From positions 1 through 7,186 of the forward strand of contig SKLD01000506.1 in the NCBI GenBank assembly GCA_007123395.1: DNA of 7,186 bases. Direction: 5' to 3'. Below, piece by piece: positions 1-6,421 of the stretch. Every line of letters starts with the position of its first letter. Position 1 is the first letter of the stretch. A program made the position numbers and the translations under genes. The stretch comes from Opitutales bacterium (GTDB taxonomy: Bacteria; Verrucomicrobiota; Verrucomicrobiia; Opitutales; Oceanipulchritudinaceae). The notes under the pieces were generated by a model. It saw nothing but the letters and a program-made list of their open reading frames with translations, was not told where the DNA came from and searched no databases.

Positions 1-1
1 C

Positions 2-520
2 CTTCTGCTGATGAAGATGATGGGGGATTCGTTGAAATCGCCCCCGGTGGTGGCGGGCGCGCTTTTTTGCACGGCGGTGGCGCTCTTGCTGGTGGAGCGC
101 ATTCAACGCGTGGGCGGGCGGGAGATTGGGCAGGTGACGGGGCTTGACGCGGTGCTTGTCGGTCTTGCGCAGACGGTGGCGGTTTTGCCGGGGATTTCCC
201 GCTCGGGGGCGACGCTGATCGGGGGCTTGGCCTTAGGTTTGAACCGCGACACGGCGGTGCGGTTTTCGTTTTTGCTGGCGATTCCGGTGCTGGCGGGTTC
301 GTCGGTCCTCGCGTTGCGCGATGTCACGGGCGGGGAGTTGCTCGCCCTCGGGGTTTCCGGCTTGATTGTGAGTTTTGTGGTGTCCTTCGCGGCTTCCTGG
401 GTGAGCATCATCTGGCTAATCGGGTTCCTCAAGCAGCGCCGTCTGTTCTGGTTTTCCGTCTATTTGGTGTTGCTCGCCGCCTTTGTGTATTTCGCCTTCC
501 CCGCCGATTCCGTTTTTTGA
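2..520 (+). CDS. uppP: Undecaprenyl-diphosphatase UppP (BacA family), 3' part, cut by window start
   Basis: This is an integral membrane phosphatase that converts undecaprenyl diphosphate to undecaprenyl phosphate, recycling the lipid carrier for peptidoglycan and surface polysaccharides. The reading frame is open from base 2, before the first ATG at base 11, so the gene enters from outside the window; about 172 residues of a family usually near 260-290 are present. The family signature PGISRSGAT lies at bases 188-214 and is followed by the conserved segment FSFLLAIPVLAG. The rest is a series of hydrophobic helices, ending in a helix and the short tail FAFPADSVF, as expected for the UppP C-terminus. 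The missing N-terminal half should carry the first (E/Q)-rich catalytic motif. It runs convergently into the aldolase gene, with a hairpin between them. Identification is firm; only the N-terminus cannot be judged. Confidence 0.95.
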   Translation, partial: LLLMKMMGDSLKSPPVVAGALFCTAVALLLVERIQRVGGREIGQVTGLDAVLVGLAQTVAVLPGISRSGATLIGGLALGLNRDTAVRFSFLLAIPVLAGSSVLALRDVTGGELLALGVSGLIVSFVVSFAASWVSIIWLIGFLKQRRLFWFSVYLVLLAAFVYFAFPADSVF

Positions 521-529
521 AGCGGCACG

Positions 530-561
530 AAAAAGGCGGAGAGCCCGTGCCCTCCGCCTTT
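530..561 (-). terminator. Intrinsic terminator of the aldolase gene, possibly bidirectional
   Basis: A perfect 10-bp stem (AAAGGCGGAG at 532-541 with CTCCGCCTTT at 552-561) encloses a 10-base loop. Read on the minus strand, the stem is followed by a run of five T (As at 530-534 on the plus strand), a classical Rho-independent signal about 30 bases beyond the aldolase stop. On the plus strand the downstream T run is only three bases, so it would stop uppP transcription less well, though it sits about 11 bases after the uppP stop. Its position between two converging genes fits shared use. Confidence 0.85.
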
Positions 562-592
562 GTGGAAAGAAGTGTCGTCAGTTTGCCGACGC

Positions 593-1627
593 TCAGACTT
601 GACCAAAGATCGTCTTGCCGTTGCTGCGCAGATCTTCGGCGGCTTGGACGAGACGCGCGGCCATGGATTCTTCGGCCTTCTTGAGGTAGGACCGCGGGTC
701 GTAGACCTTCTTGTTGCCGACTTCGTCCTCGATTTTGAGCACGCCGTCGTAGTTTTTCATGATGTGGTCGACGATCGGGCGGGTGAAGGCGTATTGGGTG
801 TCGGTGTCGATGTTCATTTTGACCACCCCGTAGTCGAGGGTCTCGCGAATTTCTTCGAGGGAGGTGCCCGAGCCGCCGTGGAAAACGAGGTCGAACCACG
901 CTTCCTTGCCGTGCTTGGCGATGACGGCGTCCTGACCCTTTTTAAGGATGTCCGGGCGCAGTTTGACGGCCCCCGGCTTATACGAGCCGTGGACGTTACC
1001 GAAGGTGGCGGCGAACATGTAGCGACCGATACCGTTGAGTGCCTCGTAGACGGCGACCATTTCTTCGGGGGTGGTGTAGAGCTTTTCCTGCGGGGTGTCT
1101 TCACCGCCGGCTGCGCCGTCTTCTTCGCCGCCGACGACACCGGCCTCGACTTCGAGGATGATCTCGTTTTCGGCGCAGAGTTTCAGGTATTCTTGGGAAA
1201 GCGCCATGTTCTCTTCGAGCGGGAGGTCCGAAGCGTCGAGCATGTGCGCTTGGAAGAGGTTGTTGAGGCCTTTGGCGCGGCGCTCCGCGGTGGCGGCGAT
1301 GAGCGGTTTGAGGAAGCTGTCGGCGACCTTGGGCTGGCAGTGGTCGGTGTGCAGCCCGATGAGGACGTCGTGCTTTTCGGCGAGCCGGTGGGCGGCTTCG
1401 GCGAGGACGATGGCCCCGTAGGCGGCATCCTTGACGTTCAGCCCCGAGGCGAACTGCCCACCCCCGGTGGAGAACTGGATGATCCCGTCGGACTTGGCGT
1501 CGGCGAAGGCCTTCAGGGCAGCGTTGATCGTCGTGATGCTCGTGACGTTTACGGCCGGGTAGGCGTAATTGCCTTTCTGGGCGGCGTCGAGCATCGCCGC
1601 GAATTGTTTCGGTGTGGCGATCGGCAT
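593..1627 (-). CDS. fba: Class II (zinc) fructose-bisphosphate aldolase, FbaA-like
   Basis: This enzyme cleaves fructose 1,6-bisphosphate into dihydroxyacetone phosphate and glyceraldehyde 3-phosphate, and runs the reverse in gluconeogenesis. The product has 344 residues, close to the 350-360 of E. coli-type class IIA enzymes. Visible motifs, in order: LHTDHC with catalytic Asp95 and zinc ligand His96; the LEVEAG...GGEEDG loop at about 158-171 (Glu168/Glu169 in the mobile catalytic loop); GNVHG with zinc ligand His213; VFHGGSG with zinc ligand His250; and the phosphate-binding KMNIDTDTQ at 270-278. All metal and catalytic positions known for the family are present, so it should be active. The ATG start at 1627 gives the usual short N-terminus and has no clear Shine-Dalgarno sequence. 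An AT-rich stretch just upstream probably holds its promoter, and a strong hairpin follows its stop. Confidence 0.97.
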   Translation of the reverse strand: MPIATPKQFAAMLDAAQKGNYAYPAVNVTSITTINAALKAFADAKSDGIIQFSTGGGQFASGLNVKDAAYGAIVLAEAAHRLAEKHDVLIGLHTDHCQPKVADSFLKPLIAATAERRAKGLNNLFQAHMLDASDLPLEENMALSQEYLKLCAENEIILEVEAGVVGGEEDGAAGGEDTPQEKLYTTPEEMVAVYEALNGIGRYMFAATFGNVHGSYKPGAVKLRPDILKKGQDAVIAKHGKEAWFDLVFHGGSGTSLEEIRETLDYGVVKMNIDTDTQYAFTRPIVDHIMKNYDGVLKIEDEVGNKKVYDPRSYLKKAEESMAARLVQAAEDLRSNGKTIFGQV

Positions 1628-1710
1628 GATGTTCTTTATTTTGTGTTAATGGTAAACCGCATTAATTCATTTGAACGCTCCGCTTTGGCAACATTAATAA
1701 GGCTAATGTT
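1628..1710. promoter_or_regulatory. AT-rich promoter zone with inverted repeat AACATTA-N7-TAATGTT
   Basis: This is the only clearly AT-rich block in the intergenic region and it abuts the aldolase start. It contains a perfect 7-bp inverted repeat (1690-1696 and 1704-1710, 7-base spacer), whose form suits a dimeric regulator. Possible but weak sigma-70-like boxes exist on both strands: TTGCCA on the minus strand toward the aldolase with a poor -10, and TTGAAC (1671-1676) with TAATAA (1695-1700), spacing 18, on the plus strand. No box pair is good enough to fix a transcription start. Confidence 0.4.
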
Positions 1711-1723
1711 TGTCCGGGGCCGT

Positions 1724-1815
1724 CGCAGGCGTTTCCCGGAGGGAGGGACGCCCGCGTTCTCAGCCGTTGCCGGAGGCTCGATTGTGGGATGAGGAGGGAG
1801 CACGGGACGGTCGTC
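1724..1815. repeat. Palindrome cluster, possible REP-like element
   Basis: CGCAGGCGT (1724-1732) pairs with ACGCCCGCG (1748-1756) with one mismatch around a G-rich loop, and a second small palindrome, GACG-GT-CGTC, lies at 1806-1815. Between them is a G+C-rich purine-biased stretch (GAGGAGGGAG). Paired small palindromes with a conserved spacer are the usual form of REP/REPIN units mobilised by RAYT enzymes, and such an enzyme is encoded at the right edge of this window. A single locus cannot show that it is repeated. Confidence 0.25.
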
Positions 1816-1863
1816 AAAATCTTTCGTGCCGGAAATCGCCCGGCGCGGATGTTTGGCGTTTCG

Positions 1864-1916
1864 CGCACGAGCTTTCTTTTTGCTTTCGTTCTCCTTCGGG
1901 AGAGAGCTAGTGTGCG
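1864..1916 (+). promoter_or_regulatory. Possible structured leader: UUCG-capped hairpin upstream of the dehydratase gene
   Basis: TCTCC (1890-1894) and GGAGA (1899-1903) pair around a TTCG tetraloop, an unusually stable RNA loop type. Outer segments can pair as well: AGCT (1870-1873) with AGCT (1905-1908), and CGCAC (1864-1868) with GTGCG (1912-1916), leaving a large one-sided bulge. It lies about 120 bases before the dehydratase start. No T run follows closely enough to call it a terminator, and I recognise no riboswitch class. Confidence 0.25.
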
Positions 1917-1959
1917 GGTTTTGATCAGGAGAATTGCCTTCACCGCTTCCACTGACCCC

Positions 1960-2040
1960 ATGAAACCATCCGCGCCCAGCTTCGTAGCCGTCTCTGCCGC
2001 GCCGTGCAGGCGCCGTCGAAACCGCATTTCGCGACGATGA
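1960..2040 (+). CDS. Possible 26-residue leader ORF overlapping the dehydratase start by ATGA
   Basis: An ATG at 1960 opens a 26-codon frame whose TGA (2038-2040) overlaps the ATG (2037-2039) of the downstream dehydratase gene, a layout typical of translational coupling. The peptide begins MKPSAPSF and ends in an arginine-rich tail (CRRRRNRISRR). It has no Shine-Dalgarno sequence at a normal distance; an AGGAG at 1927-1931 is about 28 bases away. It matches no family I know. The overlap may be chance in G+C-rich DNA, so this is a candidate only. Confidence 0.2.
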   Translation: MKPSAPSFVAVSAAPCRRRRNRISRR

Positions 2041-3911
2041 AAAGCATCATTCTCAACCTCGGCAAAGGCGGGCGCTTTGTGCTGCTCGGAGCAATCTACG
2101 CCGCCCTGCTTGCCGCCGCCCTTTGGCTCGCTTTCGAACTCCGGTTCGACTTCGCGGTTCCGGAAAGAATGGGGATAGCCCGCCTCGTGTTGCTTGTGCC
2201 TGTTGTTTTGGTGCAGTTGCTTCTGCTGATTGTCGCGCGGCAGTTCGGGACGCTTCTTTCCTATTTCAGCCTGCCGGACCTTTTAAGGCTGGGGATGGCA
2301 ATGGCGGCGGCGGCTTTGTTTTTCTCGATGTTCCAAGTGGTGACGGTGGAAACCCAGGAGGTTGTCTTTCCACGGGGCGTCGTGCTCATCGATTTTGTTT
2401 TAGCGGTGACCTTTCTCGCTTGCTTCCGTGTGGGGCTGCGGGTGTATCACGAGCGCTATCGGTCGCGCCCTTCGGGCCGCAGCCGGGGTTTGCTGCGGCT
2501 GGCGATTGTCGGCGCGGGTGACGTTGGTGCGGCGCTTGCGCGGGAACTCCTTGCGCAACCGGCGCGCGGTTTCCGTCCCGTGGTATTCTTCGACGATGAC
2601 CCGCGCAAACACGGTAAGATCATTCACGGCATTCCGGTGGCCGGCCCGGCGGAGGATCTTCAGCGCGTCGCGAAGAAGGTGACTTTTTCGCACGTTGTCA
2701 TTGCCATGCCCTCGGCTTCGGCCAGGCGCACGCGCGAAGTCATCGAGTTGATGAGCGCGGCGGGTCGGCGGGTCGAGATCGTGCCTTCGCTGCATGACAT
2801 CGCATCGGGCAAGGTAAAGGTTTCACGGCTGCGGCCGGTGGACGTCGAAGACTTGCTCGGGCGCGAGCCCGTCAACCTCGACGGCGCGTCCATCCGGTCG
2901 ATGATCGAGAACCGGGTGGTTCTCGTGACCGGCGCGGGCGGCAGTATCGGCGGAGAACTCTGCCGCCAGGTGATGGGTCACAACCCGCGCCGCCTCATCA
3001 TGCTGGAACAGTCGGAGGGGGCGCTGTTTCAGATCGAGCAAGAAATGCTGCGCGCGCACGCCGGTTCACCGGCCAGCGCGGTGGTCGCGGACATTCTCGA
3101 CGAGTCGCGGATCGATGAAGTCTTGGAGCGCTATAAGCCCGCGCTTGTCTTTCACGCGGCCGCCCACAAGCACGTCTATCTGATGGAGCGGCAGCCCGGG
3201 GAAGCGGTGAAGAACAATGTCCTCGGCACGCTCAACCTCGCCGACGCCGCCATCAAGCACGGTGTGAACAAGTTTGTCTTCATTTCGACGGACAAAGCTA
3301 TCAATCCGACGAGTGTGATGGGCGCGTCCAAACGTCTCGCCGAACTCCTCCTCATCGGGCGCCAGCGTCGCGCCGACAACAAGACGAAGTTCTGTGCGGT
3401 GCGTTTCGGTAATGTCCTTGGTTCCTCCGGTAGCGTTGTCCCGATTTTCCGGCGGCAGATTGCCGACGGCGGGCCGGTGACAGTGACCCACCCCGATGTT
3501 ACGCGCTACTTTATGACCATCCCCGAGGCCGTGGGACTCGTTCTTCAGGCGTCGTCGCAGGGGGCCGGCGGGGAGATTTTCGTACTCGATATGGGGCAGC
3601 AGGTGAAGATCGTCGATCTTGCCCGGCAGATGATTCTTCTCTCCGGTTTGCGCCCGGACGAGGATATTGAAATCGAGTTCACCGGACTGAAGCCGGGTGA
3701 GAAGCTTTTCGAGGAATTGCAGCATTTCTCGGAGGAACTGGAGACCACGGACCATCCGCGGATCCGTCGTTTGGTCGCGAACTCGGAGGGGTGCGGCTGG
3801 TGCGACAATACGTTCGGTACGCTGCGCGGGGTCCTCGACCGGGGCGAAAACAACGAAATCAAGGAAATCATCCAGCGGCTCGTTCCCGAATACACGCCGC
3901 ACCTCGAGTGA
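2037..3911 (+). CDS. Membrane-anchored NDP-sugar 4,6-dehydratase (WbpM/CapD/PglF family)
   Basis: This family removes water from UDP-GlcNAc to give the 4-keto-6-deoxy intermediate for sugars such as QuiNAc, FucNAc or bacillosamine used in O-antigen, capsule or protein glycans. The 624-residue product has the full long-form architecture: four hydrophobic segments near 12-36, 47-67, 83-101 and 113-136, a first Rossmann-like domain with GAGDVG (159-164), and a second NAD-binding SDR domain with TGAGGSIG (298-305). Ser417 (FISTDK) and MGASK (Met428...Lys432) form the S-M-K set reported for WbpM-type enzymes in place of the usual S-Y-K. HPDVTRYFMTIPEA (485-498) and LKPGEKLFEE (551-560) are family hallmarks. 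I chose the ATG at 2037, which places the first helix normally; an in-frame GTG at 2004 would add 11 residues. Neither has a Shine-Dalgarno sequence. The exact sugar cannot be told from sequence. Confidence 0.93.
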   Translation: MKSIILNLGKGGRFVLLGAIYAALLAAALWLAFELRFDFAVPERMGIARLVLLVPVVLVQLLLLIVARQFGTLLSYFSLPDLLRLGMAMAAAALFFSMFQVVTVETQEVVFPRGVVLIDFVLAVTFLACFRVGLRVYHERYRSRPSGRSRGLLRLAIVGAGDVGAALARELLAQPARGFRPVVFFDDDPRKHGKIIHGIPVAGPAEDLQRVAKKVTFSHVVIAMPSASARRTREVIELMSAAGRRVEIVPSLHDIASGKVKVSRLRPVDVEDLLGREPVNLDGASIRSMIENRVVLVTGAGGSIGGELCRQVMGHNPRRLIMLEQSEGALFQIEQEMLRAHAGSPASAVVADILDESRIDEVLERYKPALVFHAAAHKHVYLMERQPGEAVKNNVLGTLNLADAAIKHGVNKFVFISTDKAINPTSVMGASKRLAELLLIGRQRRADNKTKFCAVRFGNVLGSSGSVVPIFRRQIADGGPVTVTHPDVTRYFMTIPEAVGLVLQASSQGAGGEIFVLDMGQQVKIVDLARQMILLSGLRPDEDIEIEFTGLKPGEKLFEELQHFSEELETTDHPRIRRLVANSEGCGWCDNTFGTLRGVLDRGENNEIKEIIQRLVPEYTPHLE

Positions 3912-3926
3912 ACAGTGCCGCCGCCA

Positions 3927-3945
3927 GCCGCCCTCAGTGAGCGGC
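3927..3945. terminator. Weak hairpin in the convergent gap, doubtful terminator
   Basis: GCCGC (3927-3931) and GCGGC (3941-3945) pair around a 9-base loop in the 53-base gap between the converging dehydratase and antiporter genes. There is no T run on either side, so it is at best a weak or factor-dependent stop. I report it because it is the only stem in this short gap. Confidence 0.25.
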
Positions 3946-3964
3946 GAACGGATTCTTGCCCGTC

Positions 3965-5599
3965 TCAACGCCGCGCGCGTATCGTCGAGAAGGTGACAAT
4001 TGCCACCAGCGCCGCGCCGCCGAGCAGGAGCGCACCGTAGGTCGGCAGAAACCCCGTTCCGGTTGGCAGGAACCCGAAAACCGCCGCCGCCAGCGCCGCT
4101 GTGACCGCATAGGGCAACTGCGTGCGCACATGGTCAATCGGGCGCAGGCCGCAGGTCGCCGAGGCGACCAGCGTGGTGTCGCTGAAGGGGCTGCAATGGT
4201 CTCCGAAAACAGCCCCGCTGAACACTGCCGCGACAACCGCGGAGAGGAGAAACGCATGATCGCCCGGATCCCCGAGGAGAAACACCTGCGGCACGGCCAA
4301 CGGCATTAAAAGACCCATCGTGCCCCAGCTTGTGCCGGTCGTGAAGGAAACCAATGCGCCGAGCAGAAACACCGCCAGCGGGAGCAGGCCTGGACTAAGG
4401 TTGTCCCCCAAAAGGTCGCCGAGCACCCGCGCCGCACCGGTCTCCGCGATGACGCCGGCGAGCATCCACGCGAAAAGAAGGACGGTGAGCGGCAGCACGA
4501 GACTGCGCGCGCCACCGATGAAAGCAGGCAGGGCTGGCGGCGCACTGCGGCCGCGCGGATACAGGGCCACGGCTGCGATAATGGCTGCGGCGCTCCCCGC
4601 CAGAAGGATGTAAGGACCGTCGCTACTACTGAAGGAGAGTGCAATTTTCTCCGCCGTGACCGGCCATAGCGGGCGTGCTTCGCGCAGATAAAAGAGCAGC
4701 ATGATGCCCCCGACGAGGACGCCGAGGGGGATGACCGCCGTCCGCAGCGGTGCGACGGCGGCATTTAGGATCGGCTTCCCGTTGTCCGGCGGAGTCGTGG
4801 CGCGTTGCGCTCTCTCCTCGAATCGCCGCATCGGGCCGGGATTCCAATCCATGGCGATGCTTAGGCCGAGTAGGACAAGTGTGAAGATCACGTAGAAATT
4901 CAACGGAATCGAAGCGAAAAAGACTGCGTAGGGATGGAAGCGGTCGGTCTCGCCGACGGCTTGCAGCCCCTCCTGAATGAGCGAAAGCTGCGTCGCAATC
5001 CATGTGCTGATAAACGCGATGCAGGCTACTGCGGAACTCGTTGAGTCCACAATGTAAGCGAGCTTTGCCCGCGATACACGGCAGGCGTCGGCGAGGCTCC
5101 GGCTCACGCGGCCAACAAGAATGCTGTTTGCCAGACCGTCGAAAAAACAGACGAGGCCCAAGCCCATGGCCGAGAATTGCAGTCGCTTGCGGGCGTTCTC
5201 CCTGCCCTTCATGAAGCGTTCAAAGAGGCCGCGCAGACCGCCTCCGGCCTCCAGCAGTGCCGCGAACCCGCCGAGAGCGAGGGTGAAAACCAGCGCCCCC
5301 CACCTCCACGGACTTTCCATTGCGGGCAGGAGGTAGCGGAACGGCAGCGACCACAGCGCTTCGCCCAACCGCCCCTCTTCAATCATCAGTGCTCCGCCGA
5401 GTGCCCCGAGAAACAAGCTTACGAGCACCCGGCGTGTGAGTATTATGCATATCAGGGCGAGAACGGGCGGCCAAAGCGCGGCGACGCGAAATCCCTCCAG
5501 TGCGATCCATGCCGAAAAGGCCCACAACGCCGCGAGACCGGCGGCCCAGGAAAGCGGACGCCGGAGGGAATAGGACTGCGGTTTGCCTTTCTTCGTCAT
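3965..5599 (-). CDS. NhaC-family Na+/H+ antiporter-like membrane transporter
   Basis: This is an inner-membrane secondary transporter of the NhaC family; known members exchange sodium for protons, and some exchange organic acids or amino acids. The 544-residue product is rich in hydrophobic helices (about a dozen). Family motifs include FFDGLANS (152-159), YIVDSTSSAVACI (182-194), FTTGTSWGTMGLLMP (419-433), GAVFGDHCSPFSDTT (462-476) and DHVRTQLPYA (489-498). The last three are the paired core motifs of this family, with acidic Asp467 and Asp474 as likely ion ligands. I chose the ATG at 5599, which overlaps the stop of the upstream methyltransferase (ATGA, 5596-5599), so the two are probably translated in a coupled way; a GTG at 5650 in frame would extend deep into the methyltransferase gene and add a non-family N-terminus. 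The substrate is not shown by the sequence; the partner gene hints at a thiol-histidine or redox context, which is inference. Confidence 0.92.
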   Translation of the reverse strand: MTKKGKPQSYSLRRPLSWAAGLAALWAFSAWIALEGFRVAALWPPVLALICIILTRRVLVSLFLGALGGALMIEEGRLGEALWSLPFRYLLPAMESPWRWGALVFTLALGGFAALLEAGGGLRGLFERFMKGRENARKRLQFSAMGLGLVCFFDGLANSILVGRVSRSLADACRVSRAKLAYIVDSTSSAVACIAFISTWIATQLSLIQEGLQAVGETDRFHPYAVFFASIPLNFYVIFTLVLLGLSIAMDWNPGPMRRFEERAQRATTPPDNGKPILNAAVAPLRTAVIPLGVLVGGIMLLFYLREARPLWPVTAEKIALSFSSSDGPYILLAGSAAAIIAAVALYPRGRSAPPALPAFIGGARSLVLPLTVLLFAWMLAGVIAETGAARVLGDLLGDNLSPGLLPLAVFLLGALVSFTTGTSWGTMGLLMPLAVPQVFLLGDPGDHAFLLSAVVAAVFSGAVFGDHCSPFSDTTLVASATCGLRPIDHVRTQLPYAVTAALAAAVFGFLPTGTGFLPTYGALLLGGAALVAIVTFSTIRARR

Positions 5600-6363
5600 T
5601 GCGCGGGTGCGGCACGCCTCCGCCAGACCGACGCCTGCGCCACCGACCACTGGAACTTCCGCGCGTGCTCACGAATGCAGAAGGGCAGGTCTTTCGTTTC
5701 CACCAGATCGAAATCCGGGTGCAACCGCTGGTTCAGCGCATCGAGCGGCGCGCCGGATTCATTTGTGCCCCCAATCCAGAACGACGGCGCCGTAAACTCC
5801 TCCGACCACGTGTGCGGGGTTGTGATCACAAGCTGTCCACCGGGGCGAAGGAGCGAGGGCAAGCGGGCAAGGAAGCGGTCAGGGTGGGGAAGGCGGCAGA
5901 GTAGATTGGCGGCTAGCACGACATCAAAGGTGCCCAAATCCTCGGGCAGACACTCGGCATCTTCCCTGCGGAAACGCACACGCGACAGATCGATACCGTC
6001 CGGCAAGCGCGCGATGGCGGGAGTTGTCACCATGCCATACTCCGGTGCTTCAAAGTGCAGTTCGCCGTCCCGACACAGTGTCGAGGCCGCCACAATGAAA
6101 GTGTGCGAGTAATCGATGCCCACCGCCTCACGGCAGAACCGGCTCAGTTCCAGCGTTGAACGACCCACTGCACACCCCGCGTCAAGTGCCCGCGCGTTCT
6201 CGCCCAGCGAGGCTGCATCGACGCACTCCGTCACGCATCGCACGGGAAACCCGAGAGCTTCCCGCGGACCGAAATCCCATGGCATCGCGAGACTGTCAGG
6301 ACCGTAGTGGAAAAGCAAATACTGGGCGAGCAGCGGAGAGGATTCGTACATACTGTCGGACAT
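5596..6363 (-). CDS. Putative 4-mercaptohistidine N1-methyltransferase (OvoA C-terminal domain-like, stand-alone)
   Basis: This is a predicted cytoplasmic SAM-dependent methyltransferase of 255 residues. From recall of the family, it resembles the C-terminal domain of OvoA along its whole length; that domain is thought to methylate the imidazole nitrogen of 4-mercaptohistidine (5-thiohistidine) to give ovothiol. Visible features: an N-terminal YESSPLLAQYLLFHYG (6-21) and FGPREALGFPVRC (31-43), both typical of the OvoA domain; SAM motif I LDAGCAVGRS (60-69); acidic VGIDYS with Asp84; FDVVLAANLLCRLP (146-159); LLRPGGQLVITTP (171-183); and the C-terminal hallmark REHARKFQWS...SVWRRR (231-250). 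The sulfoxide synthase half of OvoA is absent from this protein and from the window. The ATG at 6363 lacks a strong Shine-Dalgarno sequence; a Met at residue 5 is an alternative start. It lies 58 bases after the transposase gene on the same strand and overlaps the antiporter start by 4 bases. The alternative is a methyltransferase for another imidazole or thiol substrate. Confidence 0.85.
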   Translation of the reverse strand: MSDSMYESSPLLAQYLLFHYGPDSLAMPWDFGPREALGFPVRCVTECVDAASLGENARALDAGCAVGRSTLELSRFCREAVGIDYSHTFIVAASTLCRDGELHFEAPEYGMVTTPAIARLPDGIDLSRVRFRREDAECLPEDLGTFDVVLAANLLCRLPHPDRFLARLPSLLRPGGQLVITTPHTWSEEFTAPSFWIGGTNESGAPLDALNQRLHPDFDLVETKDLPFCIREHARKFQWSVAQASVWRRRAAPAQ

Positions 6364-6421
6364 GTTTCAAAGCCTGCCTCATTTCTGCCCCTCGCGCAAG
6401 CCGTAGAGTGACCGGAGGAGA

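Larger units (their letters stand above)
1628..2036. other. 409-base non-coding region between divergent genes
   Basis: No recognisable protein gene occupies this stretch; the reading frames across it show no family motifs. From left to right it holds an AT-rich zone next to the aldolase start (1628-1710) with a perfect inverted repeat, a G+C-rich part with imperfect palindromes (1724-1815), a pyrimidine-rich tract leading into a UUCG-capped hairpin (1864-1916), and a possible short leader ORF from 1960. Both flanking genes read outward, so promoters for each should lie here. The size is larger than two simple promoters need. Confidence 0.8.

Noticed and set aside
560..1792. Long plus-strand open frame of about 410 codons across the aldolase gene
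   Set aside because: It lies opposite the well-supported aldolase gene and is kept open by G+C-rich codon bias. It shows no family motifs and is full of repeated acidic and glycine runs typical of antisense shadow frames.
1710..1910. 66-codon plus-strand open frame in the intergenic region
   Set aside because: Its composition is arginine- and serine-rich with no motif, and it crosses the palindromes; it looks like chance openness in G+C-rich DNA.
1934..1963. TTG-started nine-codon frame after AGGAG at 1927-1931, ending on ATGA at 1960
   Set aside because: The AGGAG lies only two bases before the TTG, too close for normal initiation, and the peptide is too short to support; it is probably coincidence.
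2004..2036. GTG start of the dehydratase at 2004
   Set aside because: It would add 11 residues without family resemblance and has no ribosome binding site; the ATG at 2037 puts the first membrane helix at the normal position. It is not fully excluded.
3066..3968. 300-codon minus-strand open frame opposite the dehydratase gene
   Set aside because: It is antisense to the conserved NAD-binding domain of the dehydratase. The translation has no recognisable domain, so it is treated as a shadow frame.
5600..5650. Upstream GTG start for the antiporter at 5650
   Set aside because: It would add 17 non-family residues inside the methyltransferase coding region; the ATG at 5599 with its ATGA overlap is the better start.
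5177..6112. 311-codon plus-strand open frame spanning the antiporter-methyltransferase junction
   Set aside because: It is antisense to two genes with clear motifs, has low-complexity composition rich in Arg, Ser and Pro, and matches no family I recognise.
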